Positions 52,205 to 64,000 of a stretch of DNA of 64,000 bases are shown here, piece after piece. The notes beneath the pieces were generated by a model. It saw only the letters and a list, made by a program, of their open reading frames with translations. It did no database searches and was not told the origin of the DNA. The position numbers and the translations under genes are program-made. Source of the stretch: Apostichopus japonicus (Eukaryota > Echinodermata > Holothuroidea > Aspidochirotida > Stichopodidae); the NCBI RefSeq assembly GCF_037975245.1, contig NC_092577.1, forward strand, positions 15,090,013 to 15,154,012, written 5' to 3'. Within the stretch, counting starts at the first letter, position 1, and each line of letters starts with the position of its first letter.

Positions 52205-55200
52205 GTAAATGAGGTATTTACTATCGAGATGTTATAAACAAGGTTAAATCCTTCTGTAATCGATGTTTGCCAACGATAATTGTCAGTGTTGAACAACGGG
52301 TTCTGATCACATTATTTTAGTCGGTCTCAGACTCATTTTCGGACCTGTTTACACCTCGGCTACTACCATCGCATTTTATATCGCGGATAACTTAGTTGAC
52401 AGTAACATGTAATGACAACTAAACGTCTTAAGGGAAATTATTCGTAGGCATTACCAGGTGGTTTTCAGGTCTTTTAGTGTACAATAAGTGTGGATGTCTT
52501 TGAACAAGAATCCCAGTCAATATGCGGTCTGAATTAGGGAAACATTTATAGCTCCATCAATTCCTTCGTAGTCTGCTCGGGTAAAAAAATTCATGTTTTA
52601 AAATGTGAATTTTAAAACGAATTTGCGTTTTAAAGAAAACAGTTTTAAAGTCAAAAGTTGGTAGTGAACTAATGACTTTTTAGGTCACTGATTACAACAT
52701 TGGGCTTGTCAATAATTGACTTCCACTTCCTCAAAGCTCTTTATTTAATGATTCCAATGAAGATAGTTCAAAACAAAATATGACAACAGATATGTAATGT
52801 TATCAGATCGACATTGAACAACAATAAGTAAATTGTCACGGTATTTGAGTTGACAGTGGGCTCAAAAGTAGATAGCTTAAACAATTTCTACTCACCCCTG
52901 TGACCTAATAACACTGGCACTGACTGGCAACCAAGGTCGATGTTAAGTAGGCTAGTGCATATTATGTAAGTATTTATTTGTTTTAATAAAGGAGTTAGAT
53001 AATTGTTTGCTTTCCACTTGAAATTTCGATAACTTTGATATGGGTTTGGTTCGCTTTCAGTTCAGTATTGGCATTTATGAATTGATAAACAACTTAATCT
53101 TACTGGCTGATTACTACACTATACTAGCGCCAGTTTATAAAAAGTAATCACTCTACCCTTAACGACAAAGTATTCATTCACCCCGTTAATATAGTTATAA
53201 AACATCAAAAGTGCTAGTAAACCATGTGTTTGGTATGACAGACTATAATATATAACATACTTGTACAACTAGCAACCAACTGAGATTAACACAACATTTA
53301 TTGCCTTCTTCGATTCTTCGTTTAAAATGTTTTACTGATGCATGCGCTTTGGCTGCTAGCAAAGAAAATACTACAAGGACTAGCAACTGACTCGCAGCGG
53401 GATGACACCTAAATCATAGAATGCATGCTTTGTACAGTTCATATGAGATCTGGACCCCCTGATAATACAAATTATAATGACAAAATTATTAATAATAACA
53501 AAAACAATAATACTAATCGTTGCCGATGTGATTTTTCCTAAGCGTGGGTGCAAGGGAAATATCCAGTGGGTCGAGGTCGGGCAAAGGTCACTGCTGCCCT
53601 CGCCAAATGGTGTTTAGGGTGTGACCTTTCATACCCGCCTCGCTTCTTTGCATACCCGCCTCGCTTCTCGGAGTTACATGCTTCTCCCTTTCCTAGTTCA
53701 GAGTGGTGCCGCGTGTGCTCTGGTCGCAGAAATCCTTAGAGGTATTATGTATGTATTATATAGGCCTGGATGATTACGTATCGTAATTGTATACTTGTTT
53801 ATCAGCACATTTGGAGATTTGCATTTAATATGCTTTTACTAAATACCCCTGCCTGTTTTCTTTATTGCCTTTTAGTGTATTTGTTGTAAGTGTATCTTGA
53901 GTTAAAGTATTGTCTTTGAAGGGTATTTCTCCAGAGGTTATTATTTTGATTGTATTCTGTAGATTCTCCAGAAAGCCGCCGTAAACCCCAGAAAGCCGCT
54001 GTAAGCCCCTGAATGATCATCAATGTATCTCACTGCTCTATGACTACAATTTTAACAAGGACTGACACTTACTGAAGACACAGTCACACTCTTTGTGTCC
54101 AACAGATGTGTAATTTCACAATTCAATTCACTTTTATTGTTTAGAAAACAGGACAGCAGCTTGATTGACCCTCTAATTGTGGACATATTTCAGGCTTCTT
54201 GATAGTTTTGGAATGTACATCTCTCCTCTCTTACCTGTATTAATGCTACTATTGCACTTTTCCATTTACCTAGCTGACCTATTAACTGGCAACATTTTAG
54301 GACTCCACTCCCATTGACCCTCCTCTGGTTACATCCATCACCTCTCCCTCCTAAATTCACGAAGTAAAGAAGCGTATTCTACCGACAAATTTCTTGGTTA
54401 GGAAATTACACTTGTTCACTGTTTTCAGTTGTGTTTTGCAACTCATCAACATGAAGACAGTTCCGTATCATTGCATGTAATTAACAAACCTAGTGAGGTT
54501 TAGTATTTTGCTGTTATAACAATCAATGTTTCGGATATTGTATCAGAAGGTGAAATCAATATAGGAATCACATATGATGAGGAACATTTATACTGTGGAA
54601 GGTAATCAGTAGTCATTGTAAAATGGTAAGATGCTGCTACTGAATGAAGCATATGAACTCACTTTTGGAATATCCATCTATTCTTTTAGAAAACCTGCAA
54701 TACTTAAGGCCATGCGGAATACACATGATCTGCATAGTGATTATCTGTTCTGCCAAAGCATCCCTTTCTGATAAAGAAAGCTCTTACACCCTTGTTGCAA
54801 ATAATCATAGTCTTTCTCTATCTGTAATTGTAATACAATGACATGAACACACATATTTGCTGTACTTACATTGACTTACACAGATGATACAAATTAAGAC
54901 ATGTAAGACTCACATATACCACAGAGAAATTAAACTAGTAATCAGAGACTTGTCATCTACAATATAGACTGTAGGATATGCTTACAATGATATGTTGTAC
55001 AGTCCCCTAATTTGGCTTTCTGTTTTGAAATGTTGAAGATACATGCACTTTAATTTAACAGAACTTCACACTGGCTTCCAGTTATGCATCCACAATTGGC
55101 GGAGAGTAAGTGACTAATCTTTTGCGAAGATAAATCAATATAAAAGTACATGAAAGTAAGACAATGTGGTTACTGCAATGGTTCCAGTGACCTAAATTGA

Positions 55201-56960
55201 CCTCTACCTACATTACTTATACATAGGCTTGCAACATTTTTTTTGTTGAACTTTTAACTTCATGGCATGAGTGGTAGTTTAATATGAAGCATGTTTTTGT
55301 TGGTCAACTTGTGTGGAGCTGTAGCTTCTCTCATAGCCAAGGCTCATTATTCTATTTCTAGCAACCATTTCATAGTTACAAAAACTGGTCACATTTAATA
55401 TACCTCAACTGAAGAGCATGTTCACTTGCTGCTTTTTGTTCTATGAAAATGGTATATAAATTTAAATGGCCAATCATCTGTAGTTAAGCATATCAGTATT
55501 TTGGTATGCAGATATTTTACTTCTACTTATCAGTATTCAGTTGCATTACATTGAACAGTGCTTACCATCCCAGGGCTAAGTAAACTGCAGCCAGTAGTTT
55601 TTGTTTCATTTAATTTGAAACGGTATTGGAAGGCTCCTCTTGGGACAAATCTTCTATTTCTGCCAAACCAAAATGACACATAACAGCAGAAACGAATCAT
55701 TTATTTCTGCACCTAACAGAAGCCAGTCACATACAATTCCAACGGTCTCTATTTCAGCTTTGTACCATGTTTAAATACTAACCAGTTTATATCCATATAA
55801 ACATTCCTCTTTGAAGAGATGTATGATAGTGCAGTGATATCTCCAGACTCCAATGAAAACTGTAAATGTGTCCAGTTTTAAATGTTCAGAAAATCATCGC
55901 CATAATGGGCAGTTCAGTTTATCGAGATTTACAGCAATTTTATGATCAACTGTGCCTAAAATGGAAATATAATCTGCCTAACTTAGAGTGCTCCAAATCC
56001 TACTTCTGGGGAGTATAATCGTAGTATAAGAACAGTATGAGATGTAATAATTCAACAATTCATATTCATGTCTGTTTTATATTGTAAGGCTTATAACATC
56101 AGAAGTGCAAAGCTGTGACCTAGTTATGTGGATAAAACTTACATGTGACTAGGCCTAGACTATACCTATATCATTGCATGGATAGGCTTAGCCAAAACCT
56201 GTTAACATTTGACACATCAGTCCCCCCTCCCCAAGGACTGCTGGTTGTTGACCAATTTCGATTGAAGTGTAGTCTAGATTATGATTAACCATATACGAGT
56301 TCAATGGTTTGTAAATTAATAGTACAAAATTATCATTTTTCTCAATAAATTTCACATTATCAATGCATATAACCTAACATAGCTTAATTGATATAGCCTA
56401 GCCTGGGTAAGTTTTACACTGGGTGAGTCTAGGTCATTACATGCAAAAGCAATATTTGCTCCTTTCACTGTAGCCAACTAGTGGTCTCATATATTCAATG
56501 TATAGCCTAGGCCTAATCTTTTTAAAAGCGAAGGCAAGCTACGGGGTCTAAAGTGTGTAGACCCAAGCGTCAAAATTGATGTGTATAAATGTGGCCTTTG
56601 GTAGGTGTGCCCTCCGAAGTTACCGTACACCACAATTACTCGCATTCGGTAGAAGTAGTAGCGCCCGTGATTTAGCGAAGGTGTTGGTTTTGCTAAGTGT
56701 GAGTATGACACACAGTAGGCATACACTTTCTTAGGTCTAGTCCTGAAGGTACTTGATAGCTAGGCTATACGATATCTCATAGCCAGTACTGCATATAAAT
56801 ACCACCTCAGGAAAACGATCTGGCCTAACGTAGCGTAACAACGTAAATGCTAACGTTAGGTTATACTTGCAATATCGCGCATACTGACTATCACAGAAAT
56901 GTCGAAACAGACATGATCCCGGAATTTCACCTTTATCGTTAAAAACACTCATTTAAGGTA
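52205..56960. other. No gene recognised
   Basis: AT-rich sequence. A small direct repeat CATACCCGCCTCGCTTCT occurs twice near 53630-53670. No splice-supported exon was found. Confidence 0.4.
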
Positions 56961-56968
56961 ACTCATAC

Positions 56969-57008
56969 CCCATTGATCTAACAAGAATTTGACTTCGTCA
57001 TCTGCCAT
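56969..57008 (-). CDS. Candidate first exon (MADDEVKFLLDQW)
   Basis: ATG at 57008 opens MADDEVKFLLDQWG to a donor (TGGG|gtatgagt), phase 1. Acidic starts with F-L-x-x-W resemble the beginning of SAM-domain proteins common in invertebrate genomes, but the exon is only 40 bp and I found no partner exon in the window. This is a weak call. Confidence 0.25.
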
Positions 57009-57339
57009 AATTAGATGGCTGTATTTTGACAGTTTCGTCGGCTTGCAATTTATTAGGTCCAAGTCCATTTGGGGTCCCCAGAGGTTAAATTGTGAAAACC
57101 TTGTAAACAAGATAACTCAAGAAGGGAAGGTTGCACGAATCTCATATTGAGTATGTTGTGGTGACACGTTCATTAAAAGATTTTATTGAGGTCAAAGATC
57201 AATTGGAGTCACCAAAAACCTTGTTTTGTAAGCTACCGTATCTCCCATCGCCAGCCTATCAGATAACATGTTCGTTACGCCTCATATGAGTAGAAGGCTG
57301 CACGTAAACAACTTTTAAAATGTTAAAGGCTATGCATAG

Positions 57340-57660
57340 ACGCTGTCAATGTCGGAACTCAAGTAAAACGAATGTCTAGACAATGTACCGGCATAAAAAT
57401 ACTGCACTTTTAATCTGATTTCATTTAGCCCCTTCAACAATGCGTAGAGATATGCTGTGAATGTCGGAAATCAAGTTAAACGAGTGTCTTGACAAAATAC
57501 CAGCATAAAATACTGCTCTTAAAACTAATGTATTTGAAACATTAAATGATGTCTGGATATGTTGTGAATATCGGCAATCAAGTAAAACTAGTGACAGTAA
57601 TAATACTAGAGACAAAATTTTTCGTCCCTACTATTACTAGAGACAAACATTTTCGTCCCA
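57340..57660. repeat. Degenerate ~110-bp tandem repeat plus 34-bp doublet
   Basis: GTCGGAACTCAAGTAAAACG (57351), GTCGGAAATCAAGTTAAACG (57463) and ATCGGCAATCAAGTAAAACT (57570) give a period of about 107-112 bp. Next to it TACTAGAGACAAA...TTTTCGTCCC occurs twice. Confidence 0.75.
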
Positions 57661-59575
57661 ATCGAACACCAATTGCGTTTATTATATGACCTATACAAGT
57701 GTAGTTGTAAAGATGCGATCGTATATCTGCCTGTACTTGTGAATGCTCTACAAAGTCTACACAATATATATGGCAGATGCCATCCAGTGCCCTAGCTTCG
57801 CTGTTTTACAGGGGCGGCCGCCCGACCTTCATTTTGCCTGCCCTGCTATTCTTTCCTCCTCGCCAACTCCGTTTATAGTACCTCCATGCTTTGAGCTTAC
57901 AGCGATTTCAACAGCAACCCCGACCCTTCAATTGTCCCCCTTTACATACACTGTGCATATCTCGCTAAATTCCACGCAATTAAGTTAGGCCTGTTCGAAC
58001 TTCGGAGTTTCAACTGCAAATGCGCAAATGCTGAAAAGTTGAAAGAAGAAAAGATCATATCACCGTACCTACAACACATAGCTCTAGTCAAAACTCGAGT
58101 GTATCTTGGATGATTCGTTCTTGCATAACATGTTAGCGGTCTCTTTGGTCTAAAAGTTCGTAACAATGCTGAGCGAGGTTTGTGTAAATTCCATTTACCC
58201 CACAATCCCTTTCGCAAATCGAAACTCCGAACTGGATTGGTGTTACGAATAAACTTGCTTGGAGGTTTTAGTAAACTAGTTCAGTGAGTGTATTGCCTAC
58301 GTAATTCAATATTGTTCCTTTAGTGTTGCTCACGAAGCGCAGACTACATCCAACCATAGAGCAACTGATCCAACATTTACCCTGGATGCTTTGCAGCTCC
58401 ACGAAAACTATAATATATAAAAATAACATTTTCACGCAATGTCGATTAAGTATCTCAAACTTCAACGACTACTTTTGACGCTGTATGAATACTGTAGTTT
58501 ATGCACACGAATGTTTCACCGGAATCATGACTTGAAGCACGTGGTCAAAGGGACCGCGATGGTAAAATAACATCAACATGGTAAAATAGCAGCAACAACT
58601 TGAGTTTCGACAGCAACAAACCTAGTTTAAACAACAACATAATGTTGCCCGTTTCGCGTTCCATAGGAAGCCGCCAGATCGAACGTCTTGAGTCGCGACC
58701 AACAAACCAATCAGAGGCGAGGATTGCAACTTGCTAATAATCTATTTTAGTTAATTCAATGCAAGATCAGGTTTACCGAAAGAACTAAAAAGGGTCCTCC
58801 TCCATTTCTATGGGTTTACCGCACTGTATTAACCAGGCGTAACTAGGATTACGTTAAACTACGTAGACAATATTCATGATAATGTTAGCAAATTGTTAAC
58901 CAGGAATTTTCACCAGATTTTTGTTATAGTGTATCAGTATATTTATCGTTCAATATTATGAAACGGCCATCTGTATCAAGAATAACATCGATCACAGACA
59001 TATTAATAACAGGTAAATTAGAATTGCAACACCTTTACTGCAGTTTGAACCATGAGATAAAAATGTTTTCCCTCGCCACTCGTTAGCCCAAATAGGATTG
59101 TCCGAAGGTATGGATGTGTCTCCTGTTAACAAATGAAATCGTACGTATGGATATGAAAGAAAGCAAAATAGTTTACGTTGTTTCTTGCAATCACGAATAC
59201 CTCATTAAAGGTGACAAACGGCCCACAACGGAATTGAGAAATCCTGGTATTCTAGTTGTTGAAAATAATTCCTTGAGGTTAAGGAACATGTGTAGTCTTA
59301 CAAAATGCAAACTTGATAAAGCGATAGGTTAACTCTCTCTAACAAGTGAAGTGATGTATTCATCAGTACATTGATCCCAGATGAAAGAAAAATGAAAGCA
59401 GAAACAGAAACTATAAGGAACTTACGAGACGAGCTACACTGCTTTATACAATTATGTAGTGTAATTGTAACTACACAGTATCGTAGGCATTGTAAGTCAA
59501 CATAGGACCTAAGAGAGAATAAGACGAGCACCGATATATTAGGGTGCAAGATATGCAAAGAAGCGGGGGTTAAGA
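57661..59575. other. No gene recognised
   Basis: No supported exon or repeat was seen on either strand. Confidence 0.4.
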
Positions 59576-59581
59576 GCGGAT

Positions 59582-59868
59582 ATAAGATATACCTTCAATT
59601 TTGACGTTTGAAATAACCAAAGCATTTAAGATTTCAGTGCATGTTATGAATAGAAAGGGGTTTAATGGACACCCTTGCCTTACGGCGCGAGAAACCTTGA
59701 AAGTATTCGTCCAAAAACCATTGCTTGAAACGCAGGACGAAATGTTCGGATCTACTTTATAAAAATTGGTCCGAAGTTAAAGAAAGAAAGTGTTTTAAGC
59801 ATAAAATCCCAATCAAGGCAGTCAAAACCTTTCTCAGAATCTAAAAACAGGAGGGCACCTGGGGTAGT
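59582..59868 (-). pseudogene. L1/Tx1-like LINE reverse transcriptase relic
   Basis: On the minus strand PGALLFLDSEKGFDCLDWDF (motif A, with the F-D of F-x-K-A-F-D) continues to LKTLSFFNFGP. After a frameshift and stop it resumes as FKVSRAVRQGCPLNPFLFI (motif B) and CTEILNAL. The R-Q-G-C-P-L-x-P block is typical of L1/Tx1-type elements and differs from the GVPQGGPLS of the LINE at 36.7 kb, so it is a second LINE lineage. Only this part of the domain is left. Confidence 0.82.
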
Positions 59869-60030
59869 TATAAATATAAATGTAAATACAAATACTAAAA
59901 CAGATACGGATACACACACATACGCCCACACCCACATACACATAGAGATAGAAGAACAAGTACAAATAGAAATATAAACATACATAAAATAAAAAACATC
60001 AGCATCAGCAACAGCTATAGAAATAGAAAA
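59869..60030. repeat. A-rich low-complexity tract
   Basis: Degenerate AAATAYA/AGATAC/CACACA repeats adjoin the LINE relic. Confidence 0.6.
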
Positions 60031-63000
60031 TAACAAAAATAAAACAGTTTTAAAATCTGGGCTACAAATATGCAGCGCAAAGTTACTTGGAAAGTAAACA
60101 AAATTAACGACTTAATGGTTATCTTGATTGATTTGAACATTACGGTGTAATGAGATGCGGTAATATATTTACACTTACATAATAGACGAATAGAACAAGA
60201 TATTATCGCATATCATTTGAACCATTGATCATTTTCCTATCACAATTCTTGCCGACCTTTTTCAAAAAGTATTGTTGTAAGATGCTTAAAGTATAACTTT
60301 GTATTCAGTTATCAGCTGTTGTATCCTTATCTAGTTTGTGGCACTTATGGTGCTAGCTAATCAGTTACTTATCAAACCACTGCGAAACGTCAGTAATTAA
60401 GTTCACATGATTGTCTGAACCATGACCTGAAATCTACACCTTACCCTACGATCATTTATGATATATATATAATAGGTGACTGAATCTCCGTTACTGACAA
60501 TAAAGAGTTAAGTGTATAGCTTAACATAAATTACTTAAAACGTAAAAAGAGGTCCGAATGTGGTAACGAATATTGGTGATATTTAGTACATTTCCTTTAA
60601 AAACTGTACCATTTGGAAATTATTTATAAAATTACTTCATACAAATTCAATCAAACGTGAAGTTAATGTAATTTACAGTGAGACGAAATTAGACTGTTTG
60701 AAATTTACGGTCCCAGTACTTAGTAAAACGTTCCATTTACTGTACATTACAACGCCATTAGTTAAACTCACTATGCAGTTCAGTGGTTACAGTGCCTGCC
60801 GCACAAATGTTAAATTAACTTCACCATATATTTCTTTCAGACCATTCATTATATCAAAAGATAAGGTACTTGGTTGTGTATATTTGGTGAGGCTGCATTA
60901 AAAAGGGGAACCTAAATCTGTAATATTTTAAAATTCGTCTCATCATTCTCTACTCATCGTGTTGTTTAATTAATTTTTCCTCCATATTGACAAGCAGAAA
61001 ATGGCTTAAAACCTTTTTTAATGTTTTTGACGTATGACGTCACAAAACAAAACAAAAACGAGTTTACATGGTCAGGCACCTGCCCACCAAGTTTGAATTT
61101 GAACGAATTAACGATGTAGGAGTTCGTAACACACGTTTTGCCAACTCACTCACCCGCGCACGCGTGCGCGCACGCACGCATCCTCACATTTCTGATACTG
61201 GTTGAAGTACAATATCTCATCTGCCTTAACATTACATGTACAGAGATCAGATGAAAGGATACGCCAGCAAACCGTTTAAATGTTTGTTTGTTTTTTTTTT
61301 GACACAGTCTTGCGCTAAAAATATATAATTTAACATTTAAAAACGCGACCTTTGATAGCACTTGACATGTTATTATATCTGGGAAGATACTATGTTTATT
61401 CAATGTTCCCTTTAGGGAAAAACAGATACTAAATTGACCCTTTCACTTTTAACCTTTCACCTTTGGTTCCGGGAGGTCTGCGAGGTTTCACCCTAGGGTA
61501 CATTCTCAGCATCTTTGAAGAAATCGACCCAGCCATTTAGGAGGAGTTTTTTATACAAAATTGCACACTTGGACTTCCGGTCGCCCTGGGGTATCCCATC
61601 ACGGGTGACCCCCGAGAGTAGCTACTCAAACAAATTAACCATTACCATGGCAACTGTATGATATAGTTGTATATGACCCAACTGGCAAAGAATAGTTCAT
61701 CCTCCCCATGGAAGCGATGAGATAAGAAGGTGATTTAATTGTCCCAGGTCCTGACCTGGATTTTGACGCACCTGCTCATGCATCCATCAAGTCATAAGCA
61801 TCGAATCTTGTCTCGCGGTTTCTCAACTCATGAGGCACTACATTAAGTCAATTATGACATATTGCTTGGGTATTACACTATGTGAACGTAGTATAACATA
61901 TTGCAGTAGGGGAGATATATTATATATAAACAATATGGAATGAAGGGTGAAAGTCAAACTCAACCATAAGACTAAATCACAACTTCTGTGTTTATTACGA
62001 ATGTTTGAGAACCATTTCGGAAATGTCACATTGTATTACTATGATAACCAAAAAAAGGTCGCACATGCCATCTATGTGTTCCTAATGTAAATAAATACTC
62101 AGTCGTGGAGGCAACCAATTGTACTATTAACTTTGAACTAACTCCGTTAGATATGTTATCATAACAGAACGAGGAGTTGACGAGGAAGGACGTATTGACA
62201 CTCATATATAGACAATCATATATATTGAATCAAATATAAGGTACGTACAACTGTTTCACGTATTCGGGAATGTTTTATGTTAACTAAAGAAAACAAATTA
62301 TGATTACATTTCTTCTATCCTTAATTTAGAAATTGTAGGGGATAGAGTGTGGGCTATTTTAAAACGTCTTCATTGAGTAAAGTTTCTAGTGCCAAAATAT
62401 TAATTTACCAAGGGAAATCGTACGTCGGGAAAGGATTTCTGTGTATTTTGTAATAATGTAGATAAAATCATTTATATATGGAAAATCTTTACAACGTTTA
62501 TTTCAGGATAAATGTATGTGAGAAAAGAACAATGTTCATAAATCATTTGATAGGTAACTATTTAACATGAATATCATAGGAATATATAGAAACAATTCGT
62601 TGGAAGATGTGCGGTTAATATATGGACTATATATTCTATGTAATATACTGCCTCATGTAAATTTACACCGGAATTAGTACATACATACATATCAATGGTA
62701 TAGAAAGTATCACTATAAGATAACATAACTGAGTCATTTACAATAAAGATCCCTTATTTGCAAAAGCTGAAATGTTTCCATTACAAATTGTATATATGAA
62801 ACCCTCCATCAGCTATTACTACATCTTATTAGACTAGTAATGATGCATCGGTAACATTGGATATTTTCATCATATGTCCTTAATATTTTCAAACAATTGT
62901 TTAAGCTCATCGATATTGTTATTAGTATGACTCTTTTCGTCAGATTTTGGCATTTCATTGAAGACGGTTTAAGTGAGCTGAATTTCCGAAACCAAAGATG

Positions 63001-63239
63001 TCAGTGCAAAGGTACGTTTCATCTCTATCTGAGCTTTTAGCTACTAAAGTATAAAGTAAAAGGTAAATTGGAGTCTACGATCGTAGTGCATTCCGTAACA
63101 CATTTTGACCTGTAATAATTGTACAGTAATGGCAATAATTAAAGTTATAATTCTGCACAAAATCAGAAACGGATATACTAATTTACACGATATCGCTAGC
63201 TCGTATCTCAATCTAGTTCGCAAAGTGCATGCTTTGTAA
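60031..63239. other. Intergenic, upstream of SDR gene B
   Basis: AT-rich with no supported exon. A GC-alternating run, CGCGCACGCGTGCGCGCACG, lies near 61156. The stretch 61440-61690 looks like an ancient dispersed repeat (TTTCACTTTTAACCTTTCAC) but I saw no second copy in the window. Confidence 0.4.
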
Positions 63240-63788
63240 ATGGTTCAGTCGTCAGTTTTCCTTAGGTCCCGTTCAAATTGGAGGATATATTTCAGATTCG
63301 CTCGATTACAATTTATATTCCGCAGCGGAATTACCGTCACTGTCCAGTTAGTATGGCTAGTGCTTACCATACTTTATCACAGCATCGTTTCCCTGATTTG
63401 CTTCTGCGTTCCAAATGTCCTGAGACCAAAGAAAGATGTGAGCGGTGAGATTGTCCTCATCACTGGTGGAGGGAATGGTTTTGGAAGGTTGTTTGCTCTG
63501 GAGTTCACCAAACGTGGCGCGACGGTGGTACTTTGGGATATCAACGAAAAGGGAGCACAGGATGTGGTTGAGGAGTGTATTGCGTTAGGAGGCAAAGCCT
63601 ATGCTTACAGGGTTGACGTATCGAAACATGACAATGTCTACAAAGCTGCGGCCGAAGTTCGACGTAGTGTTGGTGACGTTACTATTCTCGTGAACAACGC
63701 AGGCATAGTACAAGGCAAGCAACTTCTTGAAGCGCCAGATCACCTGCTACATCTTACTATTGATGTCAACTTGAAAGCAGCGTTTTGG
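63240..63788 (+). CDS. SDR16C/RDH10-like dehydrogenase B, exon 1 (rest outside window)
   Basis: ATG at 63240 opens a 183-codon exon to a donor (TTTTGG|gtacgt), phase 0, at the same codon as in gene A. It contains a basic N-terminus, the membrane anchor WLVLTILYHSIVSLICFC, VLITGGGNGFGR (cofactor site), VLWDIN, DVTILVNNAGIV (NNAG) and the closing LKAAFW. The catalytic Tyr/Lys exon lies to the right of the window. From VWLVLTILYH onward it differs from gene A at only a handful of residues (for example KRGATV for KLGATV, GKAYAYR for GTAYAYK). It is therefore a recent paralogue in opposite orientation. Confidence 0.93.
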
Positions 63789-64000
63789 GTACGTTGAAGT
63801 TTTCTATTAACGCCATATTAACGCCAACTCTTAGGCTGATTAAACGTATCAAGAGCTTGTGAAGTGAACCACATTGATCTAAAGCCCATTTCTAGGTATA
63901 AAATATGAGTTTGTTTCGTTTCATCCTTTCTTAACCCAGTATAACCTTAACTTAATAAAGATACTGCAATGGGTAACGCGTTTTCACAACAGCTATCAAT

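Overview
This is a eukaryotic, AT-rich window from a marine invertebrate deuterostome. An echinoderm is the best guess, because the main gene mixes Calx-beta, HYR and EGF modules, there are two SDR16C-type retinol dehydrogenase paralogues, and AP-endonuclease LINEs and tRNA-derived SINEs are present. No marker gene fixes the species. Genes are split into short exons with standard GT/AG junctions, so most long open frames are shadows or repeats; the gene models here come from reading splice sites and checking phases by eye.

Region 1 (about 1-28.6 kb, minus strand): one large secreted or matrix mosaic gene, running off the left edge. A signal-peptide exon (28490-28589) is followed by 22 exons of symmetrical phase 1-1. 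In protein order they encode HYR-like, EGF, HYR-like, EGF, EGF, two Calx-beta, EGF, HYR, and then five complete Calx-beta domains plus the first half of another. Each Calx-beta domain is split over two exons of about 31-40 and 74-87 residues. Introns hold minisatellites (84, 42 and 23 bp units), TA microsatellites, a TIR element, a 320-bp fold-back element, a perfect 128-bp-arm palindrome and several SINEs, some with hammerhead-ribozyme-like tails.

Region 2 (about 32.9-40.1 kb): a small broken gene on the minus strand of an unnamed multicopy type. Its introns contain a decayed plus-strand Jockey/CR1-like LINE (about 33.4-38.3 kb), and a 1.51-kb segment spanning its last exon and the LINE 5' part is duplicated in tandem. 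Both exon copies share the same two internal stops.

Region 3 (43.6-47.2 kb minus, and 63.2-64 kb plus): two divergently oriented SDR16C/RDH10-like dehydrogenase paralogues, about 16 kb apart, with the same first-intron position. Between them is sequence with few recognisable genes. It holds a 185-bp retroposon whose head is the 5' end of U2 snRNA and which has a 19-bp target-site duplication (52.0-52.2 kb), and an L1/Tx1-type reverse transcriptase relic (59.6-59.9 kb).

The most unusual items are the U2-headed retroposon, the hammerhead-like repeats including the perfect palindrome, and the LINE-invaded and duplicated small gene.
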